DNA from: Alistipes sp.
Lineage (GTDB): Bacteria; Bacillota; Clostridia; Oscillospirales; Ruminococcaceae
Assembly: GCA_023667265.1 (NCBI GenBank)
Contig: JAMPAJ010000001.1
Span: 21,714 to 85,713 of the forward strand
Direction: 5' to 3'
Length of the DNA: 64,000 bases
A model generated the notes under the pieces. The model made no database searches, was not told the origin of the DNA, and saw nothing but the letters and a program-made list of their open reading frames with translations. The position numbers and the translations under genes were made by a program. Below are positions 25,722-35,798 of this stretch, piece by piece (positions within the stretch are counted from its first letter, which is position 1; each line of letters begins with the position of its first letter).

Positions 25722-26198
25722 ATGAAGCTGAAAAAATTCGGCGGAACGGAACAAAAGGTCTACGACATGGTAAAGCCGCTTACAGACAGCATGGGCTATT
25801 ACCTCTGGGACGTGTGCTATGTCAAGGAGGGCGCTGCCTGGTATCTGCGGATATTTATTGACTGCGACGAGGGAATTTCCATTCAGGACTGCGAAAGAGT
25901 GACCGACCCGGTAAACAGGCTTCTGGACGAAAAAGACCCGATCCCACGCAGCTATACCCTGGAGGTAGGCTCTGCCGGTCTGGAGCGCGAGCTGCTTAAA
26001 GAGGATCATTTCGAGGTCTGCATGGGCGATAAGGTGAGGATACGCTTTATCAGAGCCGTTGACGGCGAAAAGGAGATCTGCGCGGTTCTCAGAGGCGCGG
26101 ATAAGAACGGAGTGACCGTGGAGACGGAGGACGGCGAGGAGAAGATCTACGCTTTTTCCGACATCGCTTTCGTTAAGCTTTGGTTTGAATTTGAATAA
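25722..26198 (+). CDS. rimP: Ribosome maturation factor RimP
   Basis: The 158-residue protein needed for 30S subunit maturation. YYLWDVCYVKEGAAWYLRIFID and GSAGLERELLKEDHF match the family. First gene of the conserved rimP-nusA-ylxR-ylxQ-infB-rbfA operon, with a 17-bp gap to nusA and an AGAGAGGAG site. Confidence 0.96.
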   Translation: MKLKKFGGTEQKVYDMVKPLTDSMGYYLWDVCYVKEGAAWYLRIFIDCDEGISIQDCERVTDPVNRLLDEKDPIPRSYTLEVGSAGLERELLKEDHFEVCMGDKVRIRFIRAVDGEKEICAVLRGADKNGVTVETEDGEEKIYAFSDIAFVKLWFEFE

Positions 26199-26215
26199 CA
26201 TTTGGAGGAATCACT

Positions 26216-27460
26216 ATGGATAACTTTTTCGATGCGCTGAAAATGCTCGGTGAAGAGAACAGCGTTGAGACAGAATTGCTTGTGGAAAAGGTAAAATCCG
26301 CTATGCTGAAGGCGGCTAAAAGAGCTTATCCCCACAGCGAGGACAGGATCAGAGTCGAGATCGACCCGGCACAGAAGAAATTCGCTATGTATATCGTGCA
26401 GGAGATAATTGAAGATGAGCCCATCGACGAGAACGAGATAAATATTGCTGCCGCAAGAGCTATCGACCCCAACGCTGTTGTCGGCGGCACTATCCTCAAG
26501 GAGATCGATATCTCCAAGCTGGGAAGAATGGCTGCTCTTTCCGCTAAGCAGTCTATCAAGGGCGACCTGAGAGAGATAAACCGCGAGCAGATGCTCGATA
26601 AGTTCGAGGGCAAGGAGAGAGAGTGCATAACGGCAAGGATTACTCAGATCGAGCCCGGCAGAGGCACGGCTACCGTAATGTACGAGGGAACCGAGCTCTA
26701 CCTCTTCAAGAACGAGCAGATCCCCGGAGAAGTCCTGAAAGAGGATACCTACATCAAGGTATACATCACAGGCATCGTCTGCAAGACAAAAAAGCCTATC
26801 GTCAAGATCTCCCGTACTCACAAGGATCTCGTAAAGCGCCTTTTTGAGATGGAGGTCCCCGAGATCTATGAGGGTACGGTCCAGGTAAAGGCTGTGTCCC
26901 GTGAGGCAGGCTCGAGAACGAAGATCGCCGTATGGTCTACAGACGCCAACGTTGACGCGGTAGGCTCGTGCATCGGCGCGAGAAGATCGAGGATCACAGC
27001 CGTTGTAAACGAGCTGAACGGCGAGAAGATAGACATTATCCCCTGGAGCGAAAAGCCCGAGGAGTTTATAGCAAAGGCTCTTGCTCCGGCAGAAGTGCTC
27101 AAAGCTATCATCACCTCCTATGAGGAAAAGACCTGCACCGTTGTCGTTCCCAATAATCAGCTTTCGCTGGCTATCGGAAACAAGGGTCAGAACGCCAAGC
27201 TTGCGGCTAAGCTGACGGGCTTCAAGATCGACATCAAGCCCCAGTTCGACGCTGCAACAGGCGAGCCTGCACCGGAGCTCAGCGACGATGTGAAGTCTGT
27301 TGAGCCTATGCCAGAGCCGGCAGCAGAGGAGGAGACCGCTGCCGAAAATCCCGGGGAGGTTCAGGAGACTCCGGCTGAGACTGCGGAGAAGGTTGAGTCT
27401 GCCGAGGCTGTTCAGGAAGCGGAGTCAGCTCCGGAAGCTCCAGAGGAGACAGAGGAATAA
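26216..27460 (+). CDS. nusA: Transcription termination/antitermination factor NusA
   Basis: The 414-residue NusA binds RNA polymerase and controls pausing, termination and antitermination. The order is N-terminal RNAP-binding domain, S1 domain (about residues 134-200), KH1 and KH2 (IGARRSRITAVVNELNGEKIDII; LAIGNKGQNAKLAAKLTGFKIDI). The C-terminal 70 residues are a low-complexity Glu/Ala/Pro tail rather than the acidic repeats of proteobacteria. RBS TTGGAGG. Confidence 0.97.
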   Translation: MDNFFDALKMLGEENSVETELLVEKVKSAMLKAAKRAYPHSEDRIRVEIDPAQKKFAMYIVQEIIEDEPIDENEINIAAARAIDPNAVVGGTILKEIDISKLGRMAALSAKQSIKGDLREINREQMLDKFEGKERECITARITQIEPGRGTATVMYEGTELYLFKNEQIPGEVLKEDTYIKVYITGIVCKTKKPIVKISRTHKDLVKRLFEMEVPEIYEGTVQVKAVSREAGSRTKIAVWSTDANVDAVGSCIGARRSRITAVVNELNGEKIDIIPWSEKPEEFIAKALAPAEVLKAIITSYEEKTCTVVVPNNQLSLAIGNKGQNAKLAAKLTGFKIDIKPQFDAATGEPAPELSDDVKSVEPMPEPAAEEETAAENPGEVQETPAETAEKVESAEAVQEAESAPEAPEETEE

Positions 27461-27463
27461 TTT

Positions 27464-27742
27464 ATGGGATCCGGAAAAATACCAATGAGGCTTTGTCTCG
27501 GATGTAACGAAATGAAGCCGAAAAAGGAGCTTATGCGGGTCGTGAGATCCCCGGAGGGCGAAATAAGCCTTGACTTTACAGGCAAGAAAAACGGAAGAGG
27601 CGCATATCTTTGCAAGAGCCGTCAGTGCTTTGACAGAGCACGTAAGGCGAGAAGATTTGAAAAGTCCTTTTCGTGTAAAATAGAAGAAAACGTTTACGAG
27701 GTGATGGCGGATGAGCTTGCAGCAGAAACGGAAAACGGCTGA
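27464..27742 (+). CDS. ylxR: YlxR family RNA-binding protein (DUF448)
   Basis: A 92-residue protein with the DUF448 signature: RLCLGCNEMKPKKELMRVVR and KKNGRGAYLCKS. YlxR is a nucleoid- or RNA-binding operon protein, and in some bacteria acts with RNase P. The gene begins 3 bases after the nusA stop and overlaps ylxQ by 32 bases. Confidence 0.93.
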   Translation: MGSGKIPMRLCLGCNEMKPKKELMRVVRSPEGEISLDFTGKKNGRGAYLCKSRQCFDRARKARRFEKSFSCKIEENVYEVMADELAAETENG

Positions 27743-28028
27743 CCTGCTCTCTGTCTGCTTTAAGGCAGGAAGGGCGGTCAAGGGCTTTGACAGCATGAAA
27801 GAGGCTGTTTTAAGCGGAAATGTCTTTTGCGTGCTTACGGCTGCCGACGCTTCGGAAAAGACTGTTAAGGAAGTGCGGTTTGTCTGCGGAAAAGCCGATG
27901 TGCCCGTATTCGTTACGGAGCTTGAAAAGGCGGATATCGGCAGACTTTGCGGCAAGGATACCGCTGTCATAGCAGTCTGCGACAAGGGCTTTGCCGGAGG
28001 CTTTTCGAAAATTGCGGCTACGGCATAA
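27711..28028 (+). CDS. ylxQ: L7Ae-family RNA-binding protein YlxQ
   Basis: A 105-residue L7Ae/L30e-like protein (CFKAGRAVKGFDSMKEAVL; VLTAADASEKTVKEV) that recognises kink-turn RNA in relatives. It overlaps ylxR and precedes infB as in B. subtilis. GAGGTGATGG upstream serves as ribosome-binding site. Confidence 0.92.
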   Translation: MSLQQKRKTADLLSVCFKAGRAVKGFDSMKEAVLSGNVFCVLTAADASEKTVKEVRFVCGKADVPVFVTELEKADIGRLCGKDTAVIAVCDKGFAGGFSKIAATA

Positions 28029-28199
28029 ACCGTTCTATAACAGCACCGCAAGGTGATAACATATATCATACAGCAGGCTTTAAAGTCTGAGAACCTGAAT
28101 TAATAGGGAGAATGTACGGCTTATCCTATGAATAAAGGTTCTGAAATATTCGTATTCGACCGCCGTATTCTGCGGCATACCAAGGAGGTATATCAGCCT

Positions 28200-30812
28200 A
28201 TGGCAAAAAAAATAAAAATCAGCGACGCAGCAAAGGATCTCAGCATTTCCGCACAGGAGATAGTTGATTTCTTTGCGGCAAAAGGAGATACTAAGAAGAA
28301 GCCTTCGTCCACTCTTACGGAGGCCGAGATGAACAGCCTTTTAGAGTCACAGACAAAGGCTCATGAGGTCAAGTCCTTCGACGATTATTTTGCGGCGAAG
28401 AACGATCCTAAGCCCAGGGCAGAGGAGAAAAAAATCGAGAAGAAGCTGGAAAAGAAGGCAAAGGCAGAGCCGAAAAAGTCCGCCGAGCAGCCCAAGGCAG
28501 AGCCGAAAAAGTCCGCCGAGCAGCCCAAGGCAGAGACGAAAAAATCCGCCGAGCAGCCCAAGGCAGAGCCGAAAAAGTCCGCCGAGCAGCCTAAGTCAGA
28601 GGCGAAGAAGCCTGTCGAGCAGCCCAAGGCAGAGGCAAAGAAGCCTGCCGGGCAGCCTAAGTCAGAGCCTAAAAAGCCCATTGAACAGCCGAAAAAGGCT
28701 GAGGACAAAAAGGCTTCCGACAAGAAAAAGAAGAAAGATAAGGAGCAGGCTAAAGCTCGTGACAGAGGCGCAAGCACTAAGCTGGGCGGCAGCTTCTCCG
28801 AAGAGCAGAAGTCCGCTGCTCCCACACAGCAGTTCCGCACCGTCGATACAAGAGGAAGCTACGTTGACCTTGATAAGTACAACGAGCGTTACGACCAGAT
28901 GGCAAGCGGCAGCAGCCGTAAGCACGGCGGAGAGAATTATTCCTCCAAGAAGCAGAAGATCAACCAGAAATCTGCCCAGAGAAGCCGTCAGCAGTTCTCC
29001 AGAAAGGAATCTGAGGCTGAAAAGCTGAAGAGACTGGAGCTTGAGCGCGCAAGAAAGCAGCAGCTCAAGGTAATGATCCCCGATTCTATCACAGTAGGCG
29101 AGCTTGCCGCACGTCTGAAGGCTACGGCTACGGACGTTATCAAGAAGCTTATGGGTCTCGGTATCATGGCGTCCATAAATCAGGAGATCGACTTCGATAC
29201 GGCGTCTCTCGTTGCAGAGGAAATGGGCGCAAAGGTAGAGAAGGAGGTCATCGTGACTATCGAGGAGCGTCTTATTGACGACAGCGATGACGATGATACG
29301 AACCTTGAGCCGAGATGCCCTGTCGTAGTTGTTATGGGACACGTTGACCACGGTAAGACGTCTATCCTCGACCGCATCAGAAACGCCCATGTTGCCGCAG
29401 GTGAAGCAGGCGGAATCACTCAGCATATCGGCGCTTACCAGGTAAAGGTAAACGGTCAGGACATTACGTTCCTGGATACTCCCGGACACGAGGCGTTCAC
29501 CTCGATGCGTGCCCGCGGTGCGAATATCACCGATATCGCAATTCTCGTTGTTGCGGCAGACGACGGTATCATGCCCCAGACAGTCGAGTCTATCAACCAC
29601 GCAAAGTCCGCAGGAGTACAGATAATCGTGGCTATAAATAAAATGGATAAGGAGGGCGCAAATCCCGACCGTATCAAGGAAGAGCTCACGAAGTATGACC
29701 TTGTCTGCGAGGATTGGGGCGGCGACATCATATGCGTTCCCGTTTCAGCAAAGACAGGCGACGGAATCGACGAGCTGCTGGAGAATGTTCTTCTGGTTGC
29801 AGAGGTACAGGATCTCAAGGCAAATCCCGACCGTCTCGCAAAGGGTACTGTTATCGAGGCTCGTCTTGACAAGGGAAGAGGTCCTATAGCTACGCTTCTC
29901 GTGCAGAACGGTACTCTGAAGCAGGGCGACGTTCTCATTGCAGGCACTGCCGTAGGACGTGTCCGCGTTATGACAAACGACAAGGGAAGAACGGTAAAAT
30001 CCGCAGGCCCGTCCGTTCCTGTTGAGATCACAGGTCTTGCAGAGGTTCCCAGCGCAGGCGATATTTTCAACGCCGTTGAGGATGAGCGTCTTGCACGTGA
30101 GCTTGTTGAGCAGAGAAAGCATGAGCAGAAGCAGGAGCAGTTCAACTCCTACCGCAAGGTCACTCTCGATAACCTGTTCAGCCAGATCGCAGAGGGCGAG
30201 ATCAAGGAGCTGCCTGTGATCGTCAAGGCTGACGTTCAGGGCTCTGTCGAGGCTGTAAAGCAGTCCCTGGAGAAGCTCTCGAACAATGAGGTAAGAGTCC
30301 GCGTTATCCACGGAGCAGTCGGCGCTGTAAAGGAAAGCGACGTTATGCTTGCAAGCGCTTCAAATGCGATCATCGTAGGCTTTAACGTGCGTCCCGATCC
30401 TGTTGCTGCGGAAAATGCCGCAAGAGACGGCGTGGACATCCGCCTGTACCGTATCATCTACGACGCTATTGAGGAGATAAGCACCGCTATGAAGGGAATG
30501 CTCGCTCCGAAGTTCCGCGACGTTGAGCTCGGAAGGATCGAGGTTCGCCAGGTATACAAGATCTCGAATGTTGGTATGGTTGCCGGAAGCTACGTTCTCA
30601 GCGGTAAGGCAGTCAGAAACTGTCAGGTGCGCGTTGTTCGTGACGGTATTATCATTGCGGACGACAAGATCGCCGGACTGAAGCGTTTCAAGGACGATGC
30701 CAAGGAGGTAGCCGAGGGCTACGAGTGCGGTATCAGCCTTGAGAAGTTCAGCGACGTCAAGGAGGGCGATATCTTCGAGGCTTACACAGTTGAGGAATAT
30801 CGCGAGGATTAA
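28200..30812 (+). CDS. infB: Translation initiation factor IF-2
   Basis: The frame is open from 28128, but the ATG at 28200 follows AAGGAGG and gives the normal [14 protein letters not shown] start (870 residues). The N-terminal region contains about seven 11-residue units of the [11 protein letters not shown] type (nt about 28465-28690), a flexible Lys/Glu/Pro stretch. G-domain motifs: [24 protein letters not shown] and SAKTGDG, followed by domains II-IV ([11 protein letters not shown]). It places fMet-tRNA on the 30S subunit. The leader 28029-28199 has only weak hairpins. Confidence 0.97.
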   Translation: MAKKIKISDAAKDLSISAQEIVDFFAAKGDTKKKPSSTLTEAEMNSLLESQTKAHEVKSFDDYFAAKNDPKPRAEEKKIEKKLEKKAKAEPKKSAEQPKAEPKKSAEQPKAETKKSAEQPKAEPKKSAEQPKSEAKKPVEQPKAEAKKPAGQPKSEPKKPIEQPKKAEDKKASDKKKKKDKEQAKARDRGASTKLGGSFSEEQKSAAPTQQFRTVDTRGSYVDLDKYNERYDQMASGSSRKHGGENYSSKKQKINQKSAQRSRQQFSRKESEAEKLKRLELERARKQQLKVMIPDSITVGELAARLKATATDVIKKLMGLGIMASINQEIDFDTASLVAEEMGAKVEKEVIVTIEERLIDDSDDDDTNLEPRCPVVVVMGHVDHGKTSILDRIRNAHVAAGEAGGITQHIGAYQVKVNGQDITFLDTPGHEAFTSMRARGANITDIAILVVAADDGIMPQTVESINHAKSAGVQIIVAINKMDKEGANPDRIKEELTKYDLVCEDWGGDIICVPVSAKTGDGIDELLENVLLVAEVQDLKANPDRLAKGTVIEARLDKGRGPIATLLVQNGTLKQGDVLIAGTAVGRVRVMTNDKGRTVKSAGPSVPVEITGLAEVPSAGDIFNAVEDERLARELVEQRKHEQKQEQFNSYRKVTLDNLFSQIAEGEIKELPVIVKADVQGSVEAVKQSLEKLSNNEVRVRVIHGAVGAVKESDVMLASASNAIIVGFNVRPDPVAAENAARDGVDIRLYRIIYDAIEEISTAMKGMLAPKFRDVELGRIEVRQVYKISNVGMVAGSYVLSGKAVRNCQVRVVRDGIIIADDKIAGLKRFKDDAKEVAEGYECGISLEKFSDVKEGDIFEAYTVEEYRED

Positions 30813-30830
30813 GCCTGAGAAAGGAAAATT

Positions 30831-31172
30831 ATGCCGAATTTCAAGAACAGCCGCATGGCTGAGGATATAAAAAGGGAAATGACAGCTCTCGTCCGGGAGC
30901 TGAAGGATCCGAGAATAGATAAGCTGCTTACTGTTGTAAGAGCCGATCTTTCGGGAGATATGTCCGTCTGCAAGGTCTATGTTTCAAGCCTTGGCGGAAT
31001 GGATAAAACTGTCGAATCAGTAAAGGGACTGGAGAGCGCCGCCGGATTTATCCGACGGGAGCTTTTCCGCCGGCTGAAAATGAGAAAGTCTCCCGAGCTT
31101 ACGTTTATCGCCGACAGCTCTATCGAGAGAGGCGCGGAGATAAGCAAGAAATTAAACGATTTGCTGGGATAA
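30831..31172 (+). CDS. rbfA: Ribosome-binding factor A
   Basis: The 113-residue KH-like 30S maturation factor. RMAEDIKREMTALVRELKDPRI and LRMRKSPEL-like RLKMRKSPELTFIADSS match the family. Co-transcribed with infB (18-bp gap). Confidence 0.95.
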   Translation: MPNFKNSRMAEDIKREMTALVRELKDPRIDKLLTVVRADLSGDMSVCKVYVSSLGGMDKTVESVKGLESAAGFIRRELFRRLKMRKSPELTFIADSSIERGAEISKKLNDLLG

Positions 31173-31186
31173 AGAAGAGGTAGGCT

Positions 31187-32137
31187 ATGTATATAGACTT
31201 CAAAGAAGCTGAGACATTCCTCAGAAATTGTGAGGATGCCGTTATTTTAACTCATCAGAGTCCCGACGGAGACTGTATCGGAGCAGGCTTCGGCTTAAAG
31301 GACATTTTAGCGGAGCTGGGCATCAGAAGCCGGGTGGTTTGCAGCGACGAATTTCCTGCACGCTTCGATTTCCTGACAGCCGGCGTCACTATGGAGGACT
31401 TCGAGCCTAAGACGGTTATAGCAGTTGATATCGCCGATACGAAGCTTATGGGCAGATACGAGGAGATATACGGCGGCAGGGTGCAGCTGTGCATCGACCA
31501 CCATGAATCCAATAAGGGCTATGCCGAGAAAACTCTCCTCCGGGAGAACGCCGCGGCAGCCTGCGAGATCATCTACAGCCTTGCAAAATTCATGGGAGTG
31601 AAGATAAGCCGTCACTGCGCTATGTGCCTGTATACCGGAATAGCTACTGATTCCGGCTGCTTCAGGTACTCCTGCACAACTCCGGAGGCGCATGAGATAG
31701 CCGCCGAAATGAAGCGAACGTACGACATAAATTTCGCCCGGATAAACCGCTATATGTTCGAGGTGAAGTCCAGAGGCAGAATGATGCTCGAAGCAAAGTT
31801 TGCCGGACTTATGGAGGAATACCTGGGCGGCAGACTCGTTATTGCGGCCGTGACCCAGGAGCTTATGAACGAGCTTGGCGTAAGCTGGGACGAATTTGAA
31901 GGGCTTGCTCCGCTCACCATACAGCTTGAGGATACAGAGGTCGGCATACTCATGAAGGAGCGCGAGTCCGGAGTTTTCCGCTGCTCGTTCCGTTCGGCGG
32001 AGGATGTGAACGTTTCGGACATCTGTCGTTTACTTGGCGGCGGCGGTCATTCAAAGGCTGCCGGCTGCACGGTGGAGGGCAGTCTTGACGACGCGAAAAA
32101 GCGGCTTATTGCGGCTGTGGAGCAGGTCATGCTATGA
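31187..32137 (+). CDS. nrnA: DHH-family oligoribonuclease/pAp phosphatase
   Basis: The 316-residue NrnA type DHH/DHHA1 phosphoesterase degrades nanoRNAs and 3'-phosphoadenosine 5'-phosphate. Motifs: HQSPDGDCIGAG, VDIADT, IDHHESN and LGGGGHSKAAGC. Its stop overlaps the truB start by 4 bases. Confidence 0.92.
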   Translation: MYIDFKEAETFLRNCEDAVILTHQSPDGDCIGAGFGLKDILAELGIRSRVVCSDEFPARFDFLTAGVTMEDFEPKTVIAVDIADTKLMGRYEEIYGGRVQLCIDHHESNKGYAEKTLLRENAAAACEIIYSLAKFMGVKISRHCAMCLYTGIATDSGCFRYSCTTPEAHEIAAEMKRTYDINFARINRYMFEVKSRGRMMLEAKFAGLMEEYLGGRLVIAAVTQELMNELGVSWDEFEGLAPLTIQLEDTEVGILMKERESGVFRCSFRSAEDVNVSDICRLLGGGGHSKAAGCTVEGSLDDAKKRLIAAVEQVML

Positions 32138-33027
32138 ACGGGATCATCTGCATAAACAAACCCGAGGGCTTTACGTCCTTTGACGTTATCGCAAAGCTTC
32201 GGGGAATAATGAAAATACGCCGTCTCGGACACGGAGGCACCCTCGACCCTATGGCGACGGGAGTGCTTCCGGTATTTGTGGGAACGGCTACGAAAGCCTG
32301 CGATATTATGCCGGACAGCAGCAAAAGCTACCGCGCCGCCTTTGAGCTTGGAAGGATCACCGACACCCAGGACGTTACCGGAACTGTGCTGTCGTCTTCG
32401 GATATGCCGGTGAGCCGCGACAGCGTCCTGGCGATGCTTCCGGAATTTACCGGAAGGATCATGCAGCTTCCGCCTATGTATTCCGCAGTACAGGTAAACG
32501 GTCAGCGGCTTTACGACCTTGCAAGAAAGGGCGTAGAGGTCGAGCGTCAGCCCCGGGAGATAGAGGTGAATAGCCTTGAGCTTACGGATTATGACGAGGA
32601 AAACCGCCGTGGAGTTCTGGAGATAAGCTGCGGAAAGGGAACCTATATCAGGACGATCATCCACGATATAGGCGAAAAGCTGGGCTGCGGCGGTATTATG
32701 ACAAAGCTGGAGCGGACGTCCTCTGGAGGTTTTGTTCTGGCGGACTGCCATACCTTGGCGGAGGTGCAGGCGGCTGCGGAGGAAAACAGGCTCGGGGAGC
32801 TTATACTTCCCATAGAGCGCGTTTTCGACAGTCTGCCGAAGCTGAGGCTCAACGAGGTGCAGACGAGAATGTACAAAAACGGCGTAAAGCTTGACCTTAA
32901 CCGCATAGATCGCATAAAACAGGACGTTTCACGATATTCAGCATACGGCTTTGACGGCTGTTTTATCGGCATTGCGGAGGCAGACCTTGAAAAGCTGGAG
33001 CTGCGTGTTTTTAAAAACTTTATCTGA
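32134..33027 (+). CDS. truB: tRNA pseudouridine(55) synthase
   Basis: The 297-residue TruB makes pseudouridine 55 in the T-loop. INKPEGFTSFDVIAKLR and GHGGTLDPMATGVLPV (catalytic Asp in the second) are complete. ATGA overlap with nrnA. Confidence 0.96.
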   Translation: MNGIICINKPEGFTSFDVIAKLRGIMKIRRLGHGGTLDPMATGVLPVFVGTATKACDIMPDSSKSYRAAFELGRITDTQDVTGTVLSSSDMPVSRDSVLAMLPEFTGRIMQLPPMYSAVQVNGQRLYDLARKGVEVERQPREIEVNSLELTDYDEENRRGVLEISCGKGTYIRTIIHDIGEKLGCGGIMTKLERTSSGGFVLADCHTLAEVQAAAEENRLGELILPIERVFDSLPKLRLNEVQTRMYKNGVKLDLNRIDRIKQDVSRYSAYGFDGCFIGIAEADLEKLELRVFKNFI

Positions 33028-33036
33028 GGTAAAAAG

Positions 33037-33918
33037 ATGAATAAAATAAAAGCTGCCGTTGCCCTTGGACTTTTTGACGGCGTTCATCTGGGGCATTGCG
33101 CCGTGCTGAGGCTTGCCGCAGAGAGCGGTCTTGTGCCCGCTGTGTTCACCTTCGAGCCGGAAACAGTGTGCCTGGCAAAGGGGCAGAGCGGATTTATCTA
33201 TACGGCTGAGGAAAAGGCGAGCCTTCTGCGGCAGTGCGGCATCCGGGATATATACTCGGTCTCCTTCGGGGAGGTCTGCGGTCTCGGCGGAATGGAATTT
33301 GTGAAAAATATTCTCGTTGACAGAATGAACGCGGGATTTATATGCTGCGGAGACAGCTTCCGATTCGGCAAAAAGGCTTCCTGCGGAGCGGAGGAGCTGA
33401 AGGACTTCGGCAGGGAGCTTGGCATTCAGGTCGAGATTGCCGGAGACGTCGTTCGTAACGGCGAGACGGTCTCTTCAACAGCCATAAGAAGGGCTCTTGA
33501 AGCCGGAGACGTCAGGGCAGCTGAAAAGCTGCTGGGACATTACTATTCGATCGAAAAAAAGGTGTGCTCCGGCGCGCATATCGGCAGGACCATCGGCTTT
33601 CCGACTATTAATCAGGTTTACGGCGAGGGGCAGCTTGTCCCGAAGCACGGAGTTTACGCTTCGAGAGTGAGCCTTGGAGGAGAGATCCTTCCGGCTGTCA
33701 CAAATGTTGGCGTGAAGCCGACTGTGAACTACGGCGGCGCGCCTCTGGCGGAGACGCATATAATGGGCTTTTCCGGCGATATTTACGGTGAGATCGTGAA
33801 AACGGAGCTTCTGGAGCTTATCCGTCCGGAGATGAAATTTTCCGCGCTGGACGGGCTGAAAGCGCAGATAAGCCGGGATATGGAGTCCGCAAGGGATATA
33901 TTTAATAAATTTTCGTAA
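33037..33918 (+). CDS. ribF: Bifunctional riboflavin kinase/FAD synthetase
   Basis: The 293-residue enzyme makes FMN and FAD. N-terminal FAD synthetase: ALGLFDGVHLGH, GDSFRFGKKASCG, VSSTAIRRAL. C-terminal kinase: GRTIGFPTINQ and GVYASRVSLGG. Last gene of the operon. rpsO, often next, is absent here. Confidence 0.95.
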   Translation: MNKIKAAVALGLFDGVHLGHCAVLRLAAESGLVPAVFTFEPETVCLAKGQSGFIYTAEEKASLLRQCGIRDIYSVSFGEVCGLGGMEFVKNILVDRMNAGFICCGDSFRFGKKASCGAEELKDFGRELGIQVEIAGDVVRNGETVSSTAIRRALEAGDVRAAEKLLGHYYSIEKKVCSGAHIGRTIGFPTINQVYGEGQLVPKHGVYASRVSLGGEILPAVTNVGVKPTVNYGGAPLAETHIMGFSGDIYGEIVKTELLELIRPEMKFSALDGLKAQISRDMESARDIFNKFS

Positions 33919-33964
33919 TGCTTTCACTTCATTATCACACAGATGGTGTAAAGTGGGAGAGGTG

Positions 33965-33996
33965 TTTCTGCATAGGGTGCAGAAAGATATTTTTGA
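33965..33996 (+). terminator. Probable terminator after ribF
   Basis: TTTCTGCA and TGCAGAAA form an 8-bp stem with a 5-base loop, followed by GATATTTTTGAT. The T tract is short and slightly displaced. Confidence 0.55.
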
Positions 33997-34014
33997 TCAG
34001 GAGGGCTGAGCCAG

Positions 34015-35073
34015 ATGATTGAGGTAAAAAACCTTGTAAAACGCTACGGCGACAAGCAAGCCGTAAACGACATCAGCTTTTCCGTTGGCAAGGGTGAAAT
34101 TCTTGGATTTCTCGGACCGAACGGCGCCGGAAAATCCACAACAATGAATATGCTTACAGGCTATATTTCATCGACTTCGGGAAAGATACTCATTAATAAT
34201 GTGGACATTCTGGAGGATCCGATAAGAGCTAAGTCAAATATCGGCTATCTGCCGGAAATTCCGCCTCTTTATGTGGACATGACCGTTGACGGCTATCTCA
34301 ACTTCATGTTCGATCTGAAAAAATGCAAGCTTTCGAGAAAGGCGCATCTTAAAGAGATATGCGACCTTTGCAAAATATCACACGTGAGAGAGCGTATAAT
34401 CAAGAATCTGTCAAAGGGATATAAGCAGAGAGTCGGTCTTGCACAGGCGCTTATCAATAATCCGCCGGTGCTTATCCTCGACGAGCCCACGGTAGGTCTC
34501 GACCCGAACCAGATAATCGAGATACGTACTCTTATCAAGAAGCTGGGAAAGAACCATACGGTCATTCTTTCTTCTCATATTCTTCCGGAGATACAGGCTG
34601 TCTGCGACAGGATCGTCATTATCAACAAGGGCGTTATCGCTGCTGACGGTACGGCATCTGAAATCGCAGGAAAGCTTACCAACGAACACAAAATGACCGT
34701 CCGCATCGAGGGCTCGACCCACACGGCAAACGACAAGCGCGAGATCGCCGACGCTCTCAAGGCTGTCGACGGCATCAGGTACGTCCGTGCAGATATGGAG
34801 CGCGAAAAGGGCATTTATGACTACGACATCGAGACCGACGAAACGACCGATGTCCGCCGCGCCATCAATACTCTCTGCCGCGAAAACGGCTGGAATATAC
34901 TGATGATGCAGCTGTCCGATATGACTCTGGAGGACATCTTCCTGAAGATCACAACAAGCGACGCAGCCGTAGAATCGGCGAAAAACGAGCCCGATAAGAA
35001 AGTCCTTTCCGGCATGGAAATAAGCTTTGAAAAGGAACAGGACAAAAAGGCTGAAAAAGGAGGCGAGGAATAA
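34015..35073 (+). CDS. ABC transporter ATP-binding protein (GldA-like)
   Basis: The 352-residue ATPase has Walker A GPNGAGKST, the signature LSKGYKQRVGLAQAL, Walker B VLILDEPTVGLD and a switch His in SSHILPE. A ~130-residue C-terminal extension ends with a Lys/Glu tail. It shares one base with the permease gene. The four genes 34015-38980 match the gliding-type (gldA-gldF-gldG) ABC-2 exporters found in non-gliding bacteria. Substrate unknown. Ribosome-binding site CAGGAGGG. Confidence 0.9.
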   Translation: MIEVKNLVKRYGDKQAVNDISFSVGKGEILGFLGPNGAGKSTTMNMLTGYISSTSGKILINNVDILEDPIRAKSNIGYLPEIPPLYVDMTVDGYLNFMFDLKKCKLSRKAHLKEICDLCKISHVRERIIKNLSKGYKQRVGLAQALINNPPVLILDEPTVGLDPNQIIEIRTLIKKLGKNHTVILSSHILPEIQAVCDRIVIINKGVIAADGTASEIAGKLTNEHKMTVRIEGSTHTANDKREIADALKAVDGIRYVRADMEREKGIYDYDIETDETTDVRRAINTLCRENGWNILMMQLSDMTLEDIFLKITTSDAAVESAKNEPDKKVLSGMEISFEKEQDKKAEKGGEE

Positions 35074-35777
35074 TGGGAGCTATATACAGACGTGAAATGG
35101 GCGCATTCTTCACCTCGGGCATCGGTTATGTATTCCTTGCGGTATTTGCGCTTTTCTCGGGACTTTTCTTCTCACTTGGCGTTATCGGCTCGGGTGTTTC
35201 GGATATGTCGCCGATGTTCAGTTCGATGTTCCTCATCGTGCTGTTCCTCATTCCTATCCTCACAATGAGACTTCTCAGCGAGGAAAAGAAAAATCGTACA
35301 GACCAGGGTCTGCTGACCGCACCCGTAAGCCTGCCCTCTATCGTTATGGGCAAGTATTTCGCTGCTCTGACGCTGTTTATCATTGCCGAGAGCATCGTAT
35401 TCATCTATTCGATCATCATCGCTCTCTGCGGCGAGGTCATCTGGTCAACGCTGCTGGGCAACTACTTCGCAATGCTCTTCCTGGGAGCTGCCTTTATCGC
35501 TATCGGACTCTTTATCAGCTCGCTGACCGAGAACCAGATGGCGGCGGCTGTCATAAGTATGTTCGTGCTGTTCATACTTTATCTGCTCGATTCCCTTGCA
35601 GCGTCCGTTCCGTGGGACTTCCTTAAGAACGCTCTGCTTTCGCTTTCATTCTATTCAAGATACACAGAGTTCACAGCCGGATTATTCGACTTCTCAAGCG
35701 TATTATTCTTCCTCAGCACAGCATTTCTCTTCAACTTCTTTACGATAAGAGTGCTTGACAAGAAGCGTTGGGGCTGA
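35073..35777 (+). CDS. ABC-2 permease (GldF-like)
   Basis: A 234-residue permease with six predicted membrane helices. RREMGAFFTSGIGYVFLAVF, RLLSEEKKNRTDQGLLTAPVSL and GKYFAALTLF fit the GldF/NosY-like group. It overlaps the ATPase stop codon and is followed by the GldG-like gene after 21 bp. Confidence 0.9.
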   Translation: MGAIYRREMGAFFTSGIGYVFLAVFALFSGLFFSLGVIGSGVSDMSPMFSSMFLIVLFLIPILTMRLLSEEKKNRTDQGLLTAPVSLPSIVMGKYFAALTLFIIAESIVFIYSIIIALCGEVIWSTLLGNYFAMLFLGAAFIAIGLFISSLTENQMAAAVISMFVLFILYLLDSLAASVPWDFLKNALLSLSFYSRYTEFTAGLFDFSSVLFFLSTAFLFNFFTIRVLDKKRWG

Positions 35778-35798
35778 TGGTGAAAGGAGGATATGAAA

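Noticed and set aside
28385-28840. Long minus-strand frame opposite infB
   Set aside because: It mirrors the Lys/Glu/Pro repeats of IF-2 and follows their codon periodicity. No independent start signals.
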